From Reyranella sp. (GTDB lineage Bacteria > Pseudomonadota > Alphaproteobacteria > Reyranellales > Reyranellaceae), in assembly GCF_017305915.1 (NCBI RefSeq), contig NZ_JAFKJN010000005.1, positions 186,001 through 250,000 of the forward strand: a DNA stretch of 64,000 nucleotides. The letters are read 5' to 3'. Below are positions 44,726 to 54,212 of this stretch, piece by piece (the stretch's first letter is position 1; each line of letters starts with the position of its first letter). A program made the position numbers and the translations under genes. The notes beneath the pieces were generated by a model. It worked only from the letters and a program-made list of their open reading frames with translations, did not search any database and had not been told where the DNA came from.

Positions 44726-45087
44726 GACCGCACCAGCCGCGCCTGCCAGAGGCAGAGCAAGGGCGTGACGGCGAGCTCCACGATCAACGGGCCGACGACC
44801 GATGCCGACAGGCCGTCGCCCAGCTCGACGCCGAGCAGCCGGCAGAGCCCGCCGACCACGACGATGATCGTGAGCAGGCGAAAGGTCGCCGCCTTGGTCT
44901 CGATGCCGGGGATAGTCGATCAGAAGGCGAGCCCGATGCCGAGCAACAGCCCGGAGAGATAGCGCTCCTGGCTCATCGGGCCGGCGTGGCTGCCCTCCAG
45001 GCCGCCGAGCACGCCCCACGCACCCGCGATCACCGGCACCAATCCGCCGATCGCCACGCAAGCCTGAAACAGTCGTTTGGTGCTCAT
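44722..45087 (-). pseudogene. DUF4345-family membrane protein, in-frame TGA
   Basis: The minus-strand reading starts MSTKRLFQACVAIGGLVPVIAG and continues ERYLSGLLLGIGLAF, then TGA at 44920-44922, then resumes STIPGIETKAATFRLLTIIVVVGG...LIVELAVTPLLCLWQARLVRS. Without the TGA it is a 121-residue four-helix DUF4345 protein. TGG (Trp) fits the family at this point (GLAFW-S-TIPGIE). The rest of the frame is intact, so the mutation is recent or is a base-calling error. Selenocysteine is unlikely because no Sec element or selenoprotein family is involved. Confidence 0.8.
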
Positions 45088-45154
45088 CACGAGGTACGAC
45101 CGGCGGCCCGGGCCGGATCATCCGGGTTTCACGGGCACATTCCGGTCGGCGGCT

Positions 45155-47734
45155 CTAGTAGGTCTTGAGCAGGCGGTCGATGTAGTCGAGCTCTTCCTTC
45201 GGGCGCTGCATCTCGCCGGCGCGGCGGCGCAGCTCGTCGAGGATCTCGCGGCTCTTCTGGCGCTCGAGCTCGAGCGGGACCTTGTCGACGCCGGTGTCGA
45301 CCGAATCGCCGAAGTTGCCGTCGGAGCGGCCGAGCGGGTCGCGATCCTCGCCGCGGCGCTCGCGCTCCTCGATCTCGGCGATGTCCTGGCCGTTGCCCGG
45401 CCCGCGCTGGCGCATCTGCTCGGCCATGTCGCCCATGCCCTGCTGCAGGTTGTCGAGCGCGCGGCGCTGGGCGCGGCTGGCCTCGCGCGGATCGCCGCGG
45501 CGCAGCGCGTCCTCGGCCTCGCGCATCGAGCGCTCGGCGCGGCCCAGCGACTCGGGCATCGGCATGCCATTCTCGTCGAGCTTCTTCATCAGGTCGCCGA
45601 GCTGGCCGCGCAGATGGCCCTGCTGGTTGCCCTGGTTCTCGCCCCACTGCTGGCCCTCGCCCTGCTGGCCCTGACCCTGCTGACCTTGCTGTCCCTGTTG
45701 GCCGCGCTGACCCTGCTGCCCTTGCTGGCCCTGCTGGCCGCGCTGACCCTGCTGCTGTTGCTGGCGGCCCTCGCGCTCGCTCTCGCCCAAGAGCTGGTTC
45801 TGGCGCCGCGACAGCCGGTCGAGCTGGTTCATCATCTCGCGGCCCTGCTGGTTGCCCTGGCCGTTCTGGCCCTGCTGCTGGCGCTGCTGCCCGCGCTGGC
45901 CCGGCTGGGCCATCATCGGGGTGGCGTTCTCCATCATCTTGCGCAGCTCTTCGAGCAGCCGCTTGGCTTCCTCGCGCTGGCCGTTCTTGGCCATCTCGCG
46001 AATCTTGTCGAGCATCTTCTGCAGGTCGTCGCCGGTGATGGTGTTGTTGGGATCCATCCGCTGCGCCTGCTCCTCCATGCGGCGGCGCTCCTCGGGATCC
46101 TTCATCCGCTCGGCCATCTCCTTCTGCCAGCGGTCCATCGCGCTGTAGAGCTGCTGGATCAGCTTCTCGATCTCCTCGTCGCCGGCCTGGCGCTGCATGG
46201 CGTCACGCAGCTCCTGGCGGGCCTGCTCGACCGCGCGCTCGGCGTCGGTGGTGGCGCCCTGCTCCAGCCGCATCGCGAGATCCCACAGCAGCTTCTGGCT
46301 GTCGACGACGGTCGGCTTGGAGTCATCCGCCGCCAGCCGCGCCGCGCCGACGCGCAGGCCGAGCTGCACCACCGGATCGTCGCGGTAGGACGCCGGGTGC
46401 GCCTGCACCAGCCGCATGCCGTCGGCCACGTCGAGCCGCAGGCCCTTGGGGTTGCGGGTCAGCTGCTTGCGCAGCACGATCAGCGCCCGCGCCGTCGGAT
46501 CGTTGAACACGCGCTCGGGCAGCAGGAAGGTCTCGGGTGTGCTGGCGCCCTTCTGGCCGAGCGCGTCGGTGGCGAACAGCATGACGCGCACCTTGAGGCC
46601 GGCCCACGGATGGCTGGTCAGGTCGCGCACGAAGGCGTCGCTCACCTTCTTGCTGTTGCCCGGCACCGGCAGGTCGATGCGCATGACCTCCGGCTCCTCG
46701 CCGTCGTCGAGCATCTCGGCGCCCAGCACCGAGCCGTGCAGGCGGATCTGCAGCTGCACACCGGTGATGCCGAAGTCGTCGCCGCCGATGTACTCGATCC
46801 TGGTCGACCACTTGTCGACGCCGATCGGTTTGGAGAACTCGATGGTCGGCGCGAGATCGGGGATGACGTGCAGCTTCCAGCGCGCCTGCTCGTCGCCGCG
46901 CGCCTGCAGGCTGATCTTGCTGCCTTCGGTAATGACACTCTCGACCTGGTACTTGCCCTGGGAGACGGTGCCGAACTCGGTCTCGTTGCCGTCGATCACC
47001 AGCTTGGGCGGATGGCGGCCGCGCACGTCATCGACGAAGCCTGCGAGCTTGCTGCCGACCGGCACGCGCAGGACTTTGTCCTTGTCGGCCATGTCGAGAT
47101 AGATCGGCGGCTTGCCGGTATAGGCCGGCGGCGCGATCCACAGGTTGGCGACGACCGGCGGCGGCGGCGGGAAGGCCGGCGTGAAGGCCGCGGCCATGCG
47201 ATCGGCGCGCCAGCCGCCCGCCGAGGCGACGGCGACGACCAGCGCCAGCAACGGCACCAGGCGCAGCGCCCAGGTGTCGAACTTGGCGAGGCCCGGACGC
47301 GCCGGGCCGTTGCTGAGGCTGGCCAGCCGCTCGGCCTCGCGGCGGCGATGGGCTTCCCAGAGGGCGGCAACCATGCGGTCGTGCCCGCCCATGGCGAGCT
47401 GGTCCTGCACCGCGAGCAGCGGCCGATGCGGCACGCCCGAGTCCTGCTCGAGGCGGCGGATCGCCTCGGCGCGGACCGGCCAGGCGAAGGTACGGAAGCG
47501 CCACCAGGCGATGCCGATGACGCCCAGCGCCAGGGCGGCGAGCACGCCGGTATGGACCCAGGGATCGAGGCCGCCGAACAGGTCGAGATGCGCCGCCGCG
47601 ACGAACAGGGCGGCGATGGCGAGCAACGGCATCAGCCGCGGCCACAGCCCTTCCCAGGCGAGCGCCGCCCATGCCAGGCCGATCTTGCGCTCGACACCAG
47701 GCGCGGCGATCGGGGTGGCTTCGGTGGCGTCCAT
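45155..47734 (-). CDS. TIGR02302/DUF4175-family membrane protein
   Basis: The 859-residue protein is a characteristic alphaproteobacterial DUF4175 protein. Two hydrophobic segments lie at the N-terminus (about 32-50, 62-80) and another at about 180-200. The middle is a large beta-rich domain with PAYTGKPPIYL and RIEYIGGDDFGITGVQLQIRLHGSV. The C-terminal part is charged and helical, then strongly Gln/Gly-rich (QGQQGQQ repeats, about residues 655-715). It starts at the ATG at 47734. Function is unknown; the family is near envelope or cell-cycle genes in some genomes. It lies between lysA and a DUF4345 pseudogene. Confidence 0.85.
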   Translation of the reverse strand: MDATEATPIAAPGVERKIGLAWAALAWEGLWPRLMPLLAIAALFVAAAHLDLFGGLDPWVHTGVLAALALGVIGIAWWRFRTFAWPVRAEAIRRLEQDSGVPHRPLLAVQDQLAMGGHDRMVAALWEAHRRREAERLASLSNGPARPGLAKFDTWALRLVPLLALVVAVASAGGWRADRMAAAFTPAFPPPPPVVANLWIAPPAYTGKPPIYLDMADKDKVLRVPVGSKLAGFVDDVRGRHPPKLVIDGNETEFGTVSQGKYQVESVITEGSKISLQARGDEQARWKLHVIPDLAPTIEFSKPIGVDKWSTRIEYIGGDDFGITGVQLQIRLHGSVLGAEMLDDGEEPEVMRIDLPVPGNSKKVSDAFVRDLTSHPWAGLKVRVMLFATDALGQKGASTPETFLLPERVFNDPTARALIVLRKQLTRNPKGLRLDVADGMRLVQAHPASYRDDPVVQLGLRVGAARLAADDSKPTVVDSQKLLWDLAMRLEQGATTDAERAVEQARQELRDAMQRQAGDEEIEKLIQQLYSAMDRWQKEMAERMKDPEERRRMEEQAQRMDPNNTITGDDLQKMLDKIREMAKNGQREEAKRLLEELRKMMENATPMMAQPGQRGQQRQQQGQNGQGNQQGREMMNQLDRLSRRQNQLLGESEREGRQQQQQGQRGQQGQQGQQGQRGQQGQQGQQGQGQQGEGQQWGENQGNQQGHLRGQLGDLMKKLDENGMPMPESLGRAERSMREAEDALRRGDPREASRAQRRALDNLQQGMGDMAEQMRQRGPGNGQDIAEIEERERRGEDRDPLGRSDGNFGDSVDTGVDKVPLELERQKSREILDELRRRAGEMQRPKEELDYIDRLLKTY
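45650..45770. repeat. Low-complexity CTGCTGGCC tandem region
   Basis: Imperfect repeats of CTGCTGGCC/CTGCTGACC encode the QQGQ/GQQG stretches of the DUF4175 protein. Slippage could change the length between strains. Confidence 0.75.
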
Positions 47735-47745
47735 CGAGTCCTTTC

Positions 47746-49017
47746 TTACGCGGGCTCCATCCAGGGCGGGAACCGCTCCGAAGAGAGCATCTCGTCGATC
47801 GAGGGCCTGGGACGGACGACCGCAAATCGCGTGCCATCCACCATGACCTCGGGCGCCAGCGGCCGGGTGTTGTAGCTCGAGGCCATCACCGCACCGTACG
47901 CACCGGCCGAGCGTACCATGACGAGGTCTCCGGCAGAAAGTGGAGCCAAATCACGGTTCTGTGCCAGGTAATCGCCCGACTCGCACACCGGCCCGACAAT
48001 GTCACAGCGGATCGTGGCGGCATCGGGGCGTGGCCGCCGGACCGGGACGATGTCGTGCCACGCCTCGTACAACGTCGGCCGGATGAGATCGTTCATGGCG
48101 GCGTCGACAATCACGAAGGTCTTGGACACGCCGGGCTTCACCAGGATGACCTCGGCGACCAGCACGCCCGCCTCGCCGACCATGCGGCGGCCGGGCTCGA
48201 CCGTGAGCTCGCAGCCCAGACCGTCGGTCTCCTTGGCTACAAGCTGCATGAAGGAGGCGATCGAAGGCGGCTTCTCGTCGGCATAAACGATCCCCAGGCC
48301 ACCGCCGATGTCGAAGCGGTCGATGCGATGGCCGTCGGCGCGGAGCTGCCCGATCAGCGCGCGTACCTTGGCGATCGCATCGCGGTAGGGATCGAGCGTC
48401 GTGAGCTGCGAGCCGATATGCATCGCCACGCCCACCACCTTGAGGTTCGGCAGCGAGCCGGCGAGCGCGTAGGCATCGCGCGCCAGGTCGATGTCGATGC
48501 CGAACTTGTTCTCCTTGCGGCCGGTGGTGATCTTCGCATGTGTGCTGGCATCGACGTCGGGGTTCACGCGGATGGTGATCTCGGCCTTGACGCCGAGCTG
48601 GCCCGCGACGGCGTTCAGGGTCTCGAGCTCGGACGAGCTCTCGACATTGATCTGGCCGACGCCGGCCTCGAGGGCGGCCATCAGCTCCGACGGCTTCTTG
48701 CCGACGCCGGAATAGACGATCTTCTTCGGCAGGATGCCGGCCGCCAGCGCGCGGTGCATCTCGCCGACCGAGACGATGTCGACGCCGGTGCCGAGATCAC
48801 CGAACAGCTTGATGACGGCGAGGTTCGAGTTCGCCTTGAGCGCGTAGCAGAGCGAGGCGTTGTGGCCCTTCATCGCCTGATCGAACTCCTGCCACGCCGC
48901 GCGCAGCGCGCCGGCGGAGTAGCAGTAGAACGGCGTGCCGACCTGCTGGGCGATGGTCTTGAGCGCCACGCCCTCGGCCTGCATGTCGCCGTCGGCATCG
49001 TAAGCAAAGAAGCTCAT
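47746..49017 (-). CDS. lysA: Diaminopimelate decarboxylase
   Basis: LysA decarboxylates meso-diaminopimelate to lysine using PLP. The 423-residue protein has the PLP-lysine segment LCYALKANSNLAVI (about residue 62), MHIGSQLTTLDPYRDA, the glycine-rich phosphate-binding FDIGGGLGIVYADE, and the C-terminal CESGDYLAQNR and GAYGAVMASSYN segments that complete the active site. It starts at the ATG at 49017 (MSFFAYDADG); the ATG at 49023 would begin inside the repeat. It follows argH across a composite intergenic repeat on the same strand. Confidence 0.95.
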   Translation of the reverse strand: MSFFAYDADGDMQAEGVALKTIAQQVGTPFYCYSAGALRAAWQEFDQAMKGHNASLCYALKANSNLAVIKLFGDLGTGVDIVSVGEMHRALAAGILPKKIVYSGVGKKPSELMAALEAGVGQINVESSSELETLNAVAGQLGVKAEITIRVNPDVDASTHAKITTGRKENKFGIDIDLARDAYALAGSLPNLKVVGVAMHIGSQLTTLDPYRDAIAKVRALIGQLRADGHRIDRFDIGGGLGIVYADEKPPSIASFMQLVAKETDGLGCELTVEPGRRMVGEAGVLVAEVILVKPGVSKTFVIVDAAMNDLIRPTLYEAWHDIVPVRRPRPDAATIRCDIVGPVCESGDYLAQNRDLAPLSAGDLVMVRSAGAYGAVMASSYNTRPLAPEVMVDGTRFAVVRPRPSIDEMLSSERFPPWMEPA

Positions 49018-49023
49018 GCGCAT

Positions 49024-49153
49024 CCTCCCCATTCAGATGGGGAGGTGCCCCCGTAATCGGGGGCGGAGGGGTCATAAGCACCCCGGTTGAAGCTCATGAC
49101 TCCTCTGTCAGCGTAAGACGCTGACACCTCCCCAGATGACTGGGGAGGAAAGC
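49024..49153. repeat. Composite intergenic repeat, copy 3 (CCTCCCC family)
   Basis: The ends are palindromes (CCTCCCCATTCAGATGGGGAGG at 49024 and CCTCCCCAGATGACTGGGGAGG at 49132). The interior reads CGGAGGGGTCATAAGC... and GCTCATGACTCCTCTGTC, giving the same plan as 5961-6119 and 54213-54381, though the core hairpins differ. It fills the space between argH and lysA, both on the minus strand. Confidence 0.8.
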
Positions 49154-49162
49154 TCTTGCGGC

Positions 49163-50575
49163 TCATGACAAGTACCTCTTGCGCGCGTCCTTGACCGCGC
49201 GCGCGACGCTGGCCGGCGCGGTGCCGCCGTAGCTCTTGCGGGCGGCGACCGAGGCCTCGACCGTCAGGACCTTGTAGACGCCCTTGGTGATGCGGGGCTC
49301 GATCGCCTGCATCTCCTCCAGCGAGAGCTTGTCGAGATCGACGCCCTTGGCCGCGGCCTTCCCCACCAGCGCGCCGGTCGCATGATGCGCCTGCCGGAAC
49401 GGCAGGCCGACCTCGCGCACCAGCCAGTCGGCGAGATCGGTCGCAACCGAGTAGTCGGCCGAGGCGACGGCGCGCATGCGCGCCGGGTTGGCCTTGAGGT
49501 CGCGGATCATGCCGGTCATCGCCGCGACGCAGAGCTCGATCGAGTCGGCGGCATCGAACAATGGCTCCTTGTCCTCCTGCATGTCCTTGCCGTAGGTCAG
49601 CGGCAGGCCCTTGAGAAGCGTGCACAGCGCCACGAACGCGCCCATGATCCGGCCGACCTTGCCGCGGATCAGCTCGGCGGCGTCGGGATTGCGCTTCTGC
49701 GGCATGATCGAGCTGCCGGTGGTGAAGGCATCCGACAGGGCGATGAAGCGGAACGGCGCCGAGCACCAGATCACGATCTCCTCGGCGAGCCGCGACAGGT
49801 GAACGGCTGAGAGCGAGGCGGCCGACAGGAACTCCACGACATAGTCGCGGTCCGACACGGCATCGAGCGAGTTGGCCATCGGCCGGTCGAAGCCCAGCGC
49901 CTTCGCGGTGCGATGGCGGTCGATCGGATGCGGCGTGCCGGCGAGCGCCGCGGCGCCGAGCGGCGATTCGTTCATGCGTTCGCGGCAGTCGCGCAAGCGG
50001 CTGCGGTCGCGGCCGAACATCTCGACATAGGCCAGCAGATGGTGGCCGAAGGTGACGGGCTGCGCCGTCTGCAGATGGGTGAACCCCGGCATGATGGTCG
50101 ACGCGTACTCTTCTGCACGGTCGATCAACGCGGCCTGCAAATCGCGCAGCATCGCCTCGAGCCGGTCGACCGTGTCGCGCGTCCACAAGCGCACATCGAG
50201 GGCCACCTGGTCGTTGCGCGAGCGCGCGGTGTGCAGGCGGCCGCCCGCCGGGCCGATCAGGTCGGTGAGCCGCTGCTCGACGTTGAAATGGATGTCCTCG
50301 AGCTTGGTCGAGAATTTGAACTTGCCCTGCTCGATCTCGTCCTTGATGCGGGCGAGGCCCTGCCTGATGGCGCGGCCGTCCTTGGCGGTCAGGATGCCCT
50401 GCGCCACCAGCATGTCGGCATGCGCTGCCGAGCCCGCGATGTCCTGGGCGTAGAGCTTCTTGTCGAAGCCGATGGAGGCGTTGATCTTCTCCATGATCTC
50501 GGCGGGACCGAGCGCATAGCGACCTCCCCACATCGTGTTCGGGGCTGCCTTTTTGTTGGTCGTCTTCCGTGCCAT
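49163..50575 (-). CDS. argH: Argininosuccinate lyase
   Basis: ArgH splits argininosuccinate to arginine and fumarate. The 470-residue protein has the fumarase/aspartase superfamily signature [20 protein letters not shown] (about residues 288-307, GSSxMPxKxNP), [18 protein letters not shown] (about 113-130), and [20 protein letters not shown]. The first 12 residues are a lysine-rich leader ahead of [14 protein letters not shown]. It starts at the ATG at 50575, eleven bases from the divergent TlpA gene if that starts at 50587. Length is standard. Confidence 0.95.
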   Translation of the reverse strand: MARKTTNKKAAPNTMWGGRYALGPAEIMEKINASIGFDKKLYAQDIAGSAAHADMLVAQGILTAKDGRAIRQGLARIKDEIEQGKFKFSTKLEDIHFNVEQRLTDLIGPAGGRLHTARSRNDQVALDVRLWTRDTVDRLEAMLRDLQAALIDRAEEYASTIMPGFTHLQTAQPVTFGHHLLAYVEMFGRDRSRLRDCRERMNESPLGAAALAGTPHPIDRHRTAKALGFDRPMANSLDAVSDRDYVVEFLSAASLSAVHLSRLAEEIVIWCSAPFRFIALSDAFTTGSSIMPQKRNPDAAELIRGKVGRIMGAFVALCTLLKGLPLTYGKDMQEDKEPLFDAADSIELCVAAMTGMIRDLKANPARMRAVASADYSVATDLADWLVREVGLPFRQAHHATGALVGKAAAKGVDLDKLSLEEMQAIEPRITKGVYKVLTVEASVAARKSYGGTAPASVARAVKDARKRYLS

Positions 50576-50586
50576 GAATCGGGCTT

Positions 50587-51159
50587 ATGGCACATCCGCG
50601 TACCGATTTCCTCATGGGCCGCAGGCTCTTACTGGCTGCAGCCCCGGCTTTTTTTGCCATCCCCGCATTAGCCAGGCTGGGGCCTGAGCAGCTCACCGGC
50701 ACGGTAGCCAGGTTCGCCTTGGCCAAGGAGGGCAAGCCGCTGAGCGACCTCGCCTTCACCGATGCCGACGACAAGCCGCTGACGCTTGCCGACTACAGGG
50801 GCAAGACGGTGCTGCTGAACTTCTGGGCGACCTGGTGCGCGCCCTGCGTCAAGGAGATGCCGAGCCTCGACAAGCTGCAGGCCGAGATGGGCAAGGACAG
50901 GTTCGCCGTCCTGCCGCTGTCGCTCGACGGGCCGACGCGGCGCAAGGTGGCGCCGTTCTACGAGGACAAGAAGCTCGCCAACCTCGGCATCTATTTCGAC
51001 AAGGGCAAGAAGGTGATGGGGGCGCTCGATATCTCGGTGCTGCCGACGTCCGTGCTGATCGATCCCGACGGCCGCGAGATCGGCCGTCTGGAGGGCGAGG
51101 CGGACTGGGACAAGCCCGAGGCCCTTGCCCTCATGAAGGCGGCTACTCCAGGCGGATGA
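50587..51159 (+). CDS. TlpA-family thiol-disulfide oxidoreductase
   Basis: TlpA-like proteins are periplasmic thioredoxin-fold reductants, often for cytochrome c or copper-centre assembly. The 190-residue protein has a signal sequence (MGRRLLLAAAPAFFAIPALA after nine extra residues) and the active site NFWATWCAPCVKEMPSL (cysteines at about residues 84 and 87). The conserved cis-proline region VLPTSVLIDPDG is present. The ATG at 50614 is an equally likely start because it removes the odd extension and leaves a promoter gap from argH. No c-type maturation genes are adjacent. Confidence 0.88.
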   Translation: MAHPRTDFLMGRRLLLAAAPAFFAIPALARLGPEQLTGTVARFALAKEGKPLSDLAFTDADDKPLTLADYRGKTVLLNFWATWCAPCVKEMPSLDKLQAEMGKDRFAVLPLSLDGPTRRKVAPFYEDKKLANLGIYFDKGKKVMGALDISVLPTSVLIDPDGREIGRLEGEADWDKPEALALMKAATPGG

Positions 51160-51319
51160 GCATCCGCGAACGGCGCGGCGAGTTCGTGGTCTCGACGGCC
51201 GGCATGGTGGCGATCCAGACGATACCGCACAGCACGGCCAGTAAACCGACGATGGGATCGCCGTTGCCGATGAAGATGCCTGCCGCCAGCCAGAACGCGG
51301 CGCCGATCACCTGATACAT
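51143..51319 (-). CDS. Small two-helix membrane protein (hypothetical)
   Basis: The 58-residue product (MYQVIGAAFWLAAGIFIGNGDPIVGLLAVLCGIVWIAT...) has two hydrophobic helices separated by a GNGDP turn, followed by a short basic tail (SPRRSRMLIRLE). The 3' end overlaps the TlpA 3' end in convergent fashion by 17 bases. An AGGTG-like site precedes the start. No family is recognised. Confidence 0.5.
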   Translation of the reverse strand: MYQVIGAAFWLAAGIFIGNGDPIVGLLAVLCGIVWIATMPAVETTNSPRRSRMLIRLE

Positions 51320-51445
51320 TGAGCACCTGAGGAGGGGAGCCATGGGTTCAGCCTTCTAGGAAGCGCCGGTTTCCCGCAGATTGTGTAACGGGGGATTCGC
51401 GTTTCGTGCGTTTCACCTGCGCCAAGAATCGCTAGGCTGTGGGTC

Positions 51446-52855
51446 ATGACCACGCCCAAAGAAGCCCTCGATCGCATCCTTCCCGCCACCGGATGGCCCG
51501 GAAGCGTGACCAACGTCACATTCAGCGGCGGAACAGACCCGACCGTACCGACGCCGTTCAAGGTCGGCGTCGCCGGTGCCGCGACTATCGCCGCCGCCGG
51601 CCTCGCCGCCGCGAAGCTCTGGGAGATGCGCAGCGGTCGCCTGCAGCAGGTCGCCGTCGATGTGCGCCAGGCGACGGCGTCGATGCGCAGCGGCACCTAC
51701 ATGAAGCTGGGCGACGGCGAGCTCAGCCATGCTCGTCACAGCGTCATGGGCACCTACCCCGCCAAGGGCGGACGCTGGAGCTACCTCCACACCAACTTCC
51801 CCAACCACCGGGCCGCTGCGCTCAAGGTGCTGGGCGTGACCGAGGAGAGTCGCGCCGCCGTCGCCAAGGCCGTGGCGACCTGGAACGCGCAGGACCTCGA
51901 GGAGGCGATCATCGCCGGCAAGGGCGCCGGCGGCATGGTGCGCTCGGCCGACGAATGGAAGACGCACCCGCAAGCCGCCGCCATCGCCTCCCTGCCGCTG
52001 ATGGAGATCGAGAAGATCGGCGATGCGCCGGTCGAGCCTCTCCCCAGGGGCGACCGGCCGCTCAGCGGCATCAAGGTCGTCGACATCACCCGCGTGCTCG
52101 CCGGGCCGACCGGCGCCCGCACGCTCGCCGAGCACGGCGCCGAGGTGATGAAGATCACCGCCGCGCACCTGCCCAACCTCGGCTACCAGGAATGGGACAC
52201 CGGCCACGGCAAGCTGTCGGCCCAGCTCGACATGCGCGACCCGGCGCAGCTCGAGACCCTGCGCGGGCTGATCCAGCAGGCCGACGTCTTCTCGCAGGGC
52301 TACCGGCCGGGCACGCTCGGCTCGCGCGGCCTGTCGCCCGAGGAGCTGGTCAAGCTCCGGCCCGGCCTCGTCTACGTCTCGCTGTCGGCATTCGGTCATA
52401 AGGGTCCCTGGGCGTCGCGCCGCGGCTTCGACACCGTGGTGCAGACAGTCAGCGGAATTACCTCCCGGCAGGGCGCCCTATTCCCCGGCAAGGATGCGGG
52501 GCCGCAATTCTATCCGCTGTCGGCGATCGACTATTGCACCGGCTATCTGATGGCGACGGGCGCCATGATCGCGCTGGCCCGCCGCGCCGAGCAGGGCGGC
52601 AGCTGGCTGGTGCGCATCTCGCTCGCCCAGGTCGGCAAGTGGCTGGTCGATCTCGGCGAGGTGCCGGAGAGCGCGCTCAAGGGCATCCCGGCCGAGTTCA
52701 CCCAGGAGGAGCTCGCGCGCTGGTCGATGGTGACCGAGACGCCGTCGGGGCCGCTCCGTCATCTCAGACCGGCTGTACAGCTTTCCGAGACGCCGGCCTG
52801 TTGGGCGCGGCCGTCGGTTCCTCTAGGCTATCACCGTCCCGTCTGGCCCAACTGA
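51446..52855 (+). CDS. CaiB/BaiF-type CoA transferase (family III)
   Basis: Family III CoA transferases move CoA between carboxylic acids through an aspartyl intermediate. The 469-residue protein has an N-terminal half (about 1-200) of family-III-like, poorly conserved sequence. A standard segment follows from about residue 205 (PLSGIKVVDITRVLAGPTGARTLAEHGAEVMKI), then LDMRDPAQLETLRGLIQQADVFSQGYRPG and the region YVSLSAFGHKGPWASRRGFDTVVQ. The exact catalytic aspartate cannot be fixed here. It is followed by a Rieske oxygenase gene 13 bases later, so the two may work in one aromatic or side-chain degradation pathway. The substrate is unknown. Confidence 0.85.
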   Translation: MTTPKEALDRILPATGWPGSVTNVTFSGGTDPTVPTPFKVGVAGAATIAAAGLAAAKLWEMRSGRLQQVAVDVRQATASMRSGTYMKLGDGELSHARHSVMGTYPAKGGRWSYLHTNFPNHRAAALKVLGVTEESRAAVAKAVATWNAQDLEEAIIAGKGAGGMVRSADEWKTHPQAAAIASLPLMEIEKIGDAPVEPLPRGDRPLSGIKVVDITRVLAGPTGARTLAEHGAEVMKITAAHLPNLGYQEWDTGHGKLSAQLDMRDPAQLETLRGLIQQADVFSQGYRPGTLGSRGLSPEELVKLRPGLVYVSLSAFGHKGPWASRRGFDTVVQTVSGITSRQGALFPGKDAGPQFYPLSAIDYCTGYLMATGAMIALARRAEQGGSWLVRISLAQVGKWLVDLGEVPESALKGIPAEFTQEELARWSMVTETPSGPLRHLRPAVQLSETPACWARPSVPLGYHRPVWPN

Positions 52856-52868
52856 ACAGGAGGCCGCC

Positions 52869-54200
52869 ATGACGACCGCAGCGGAAGGCGCGGAACTGAC
52901 CCAGACCGGCCCCGGCACGCCGATGGGCTGTCTGATGCGGCTCTACTGGATGCCGGCCCTGAAATCATCGGAACTCGAACGCGACGGCCCGCCGGTGCGC
53001 TTCATGCTGCTGGGCGAGAAGCTGATCGCCTTCCGCGACACCGGCGGCAAGGTCGGCGTGATGGATCATCGCTGCCCGCACCGCGGCGCCTCGCTGTTCC
53101 TCGGCCGCAACGAGGAAGGCGGCATCCGCTGCCTCTATCACGGCTGGAAATTCGACACCTCGGGCCGGTGCATCGACATGCCGAGCGTGCCCGCGCACCA
53201 GGATTTCAAGCACAAGGTCTGTGCCAGGGCCTACCAGGCCGTCGAGCGCGCGGGCGTCGTCTGGGTCTACATGGGCGCGCGCGAGGCGCCGCCCCTGCCC
53301 GCCTTCCAGATCCTCGATGCGCCGGACGACGAGATCAACGTCGGCATGATCCAGCGCGATTGCAACTACCTGCAGGCGATCGAGGGCGAGATCGACACCG
53401 CGCATTTCGGTTACCTGCATGGCGGCCACGCCGATGCGAGCCGGCTCGACGAGAGCGAGCCGTTCTACTTCACCGTCACCAACCGCGCGCCCGAGTTCCA
53501 TGTCGCCGATGCGCCGTGGGGCACGCAGTATGCCGGCTTCCGCTCGGCCGGACAGGGCCGCACCTACTGGCGCTTCGCCAACTTCCTCCTGCCGTTCTGG
53601 ACCCAGGCGCCCAACGGCGAGTTCGACAGCCACGCCCATGCGCGCGGCTGGGTGCCGATCGACGACAACAACTGCATGTACGTCTTCCTCTGGTGGAAGC
53701 GCGCGAACAGCGCGATGAGCCTGCCGCAGCCCGCCTACAAGGACGGCACGCCGATCGGCGGCACCAGCCGCGGCAACCGGCTGCTGCCGAACACCACCGG
53801 CTGGATGGGTCGCTGGCGCATGGCCGACAACGCCGCCAACGACTGGGGCCTGGACCGCGAGGCGCAGCGCACCAACCGCATCTACAGCGGCATCGACGGC
53901 ATCCACCTGCAGGACCAGGCGATCACCGAGAGCATGGGGTCGATCGTCGACCACACCTTCGAGCATCTCGGGCCGTCGGACCAGATGATCACCCGCACCC
54001 GTCGCCGCCTGCTGCGGGCCTCGCGCGCCCTGCGCGAGGACGGCACACTGCCGCCCGGCATCGAGGACGCCAGCCTCTATCACGGCGCGCGCAGCGGCTA
54101 CTTCGTCAGCGACGACCAGCGCGCGTGGCAGGAGGTCTACAAGCACCGCCTCGACGCAGCGCTGCATCCGAGCGCCGTGCCCGCGAGGGCAGCGGAGTAG
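52869..54200 (+). CDS. Rieske non-heme iron oxygenase, large subunit
   Basis: This aromatic ring-hydroxylating type enzyme has a Rieske 2Fe-2S domain with CPHRGASLFLGR and CLYHGWKFDTSG (about residues 65-110), the four cluster ligands of the CxH...CxxH pattern. The catalytic domain follows with the mononuclear iron region EGEIDTAHFGYLHGGH (about 172-187), which supplies two histidines and an aspartate. The overall layout resembles phthalate-4,5-dioxygenase-type enzymes acting with a separate reductase, which is not encoded next to it. It is adjacent to a CoA transferase. The start ATG at 52869 has AGGAGGCC just upstream. Confidence 0.9.
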   Translation: MTTAAEGAELTQTGPGTPMGCLMRLYWMPALKSSELERDGPPVRFMLLGEKLIAFRDTGGKVGVMDHRCPHRGASLFLGRNEEGGIRCLYHGWKFDTSGRCIDMPSVPAHQDFKHKVCARAYQAVERAGVVWVYMGAREAPPLPAFQILDAPDDEINVGMIQRDCNYLQAIEGEIDTAHFGYLHGGHADASRLDESEPFYFTVTNRAPEFHVADAPWGTQYAGFRSAGQGRTYWRFANFLLPFWTQAPNGEFDSHAHARGWVPIDDNNCMYVFLWWKRANSAMSLPQPAYKDGTPIGGTSRGNRLLPNTTGWMGRWRMADNAANDWGLDREAQRTNRIYSGIDGIHLQDQAITESMGSIVDHTFEHLGPSDQMITRTRRRLLRASRALREDGTLPPGIEDASLYHGARSGYFVSDDQRAWQEVYKHRLDAALHPSAVPARAAE

Positions 54201-54212
54201 ATCAGCCTTCCT

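Noticed and set aside
44920..44922. Selenocysteine instead of a nonsense codon in the DUF4345 gene
   Set aside because: The family has tryptophan at this place, no Sec-specific downstream stem is apparent, and DUF4345 proteins are not selenoproteins.
44582..45121. A 179-codon minus-strand frame through the DUF4345 region
   Set aside because: The first 130 codons are Arg-rich and out of frame with the DUF4345 reading; only the last 47 codons look like a coupled small gene.
45650..45770. CRISPR-like or tandem repeat array
   Set aside because: The repeats are imperfect 6-9 bp units encoding QG-rich protein and lack spacers.
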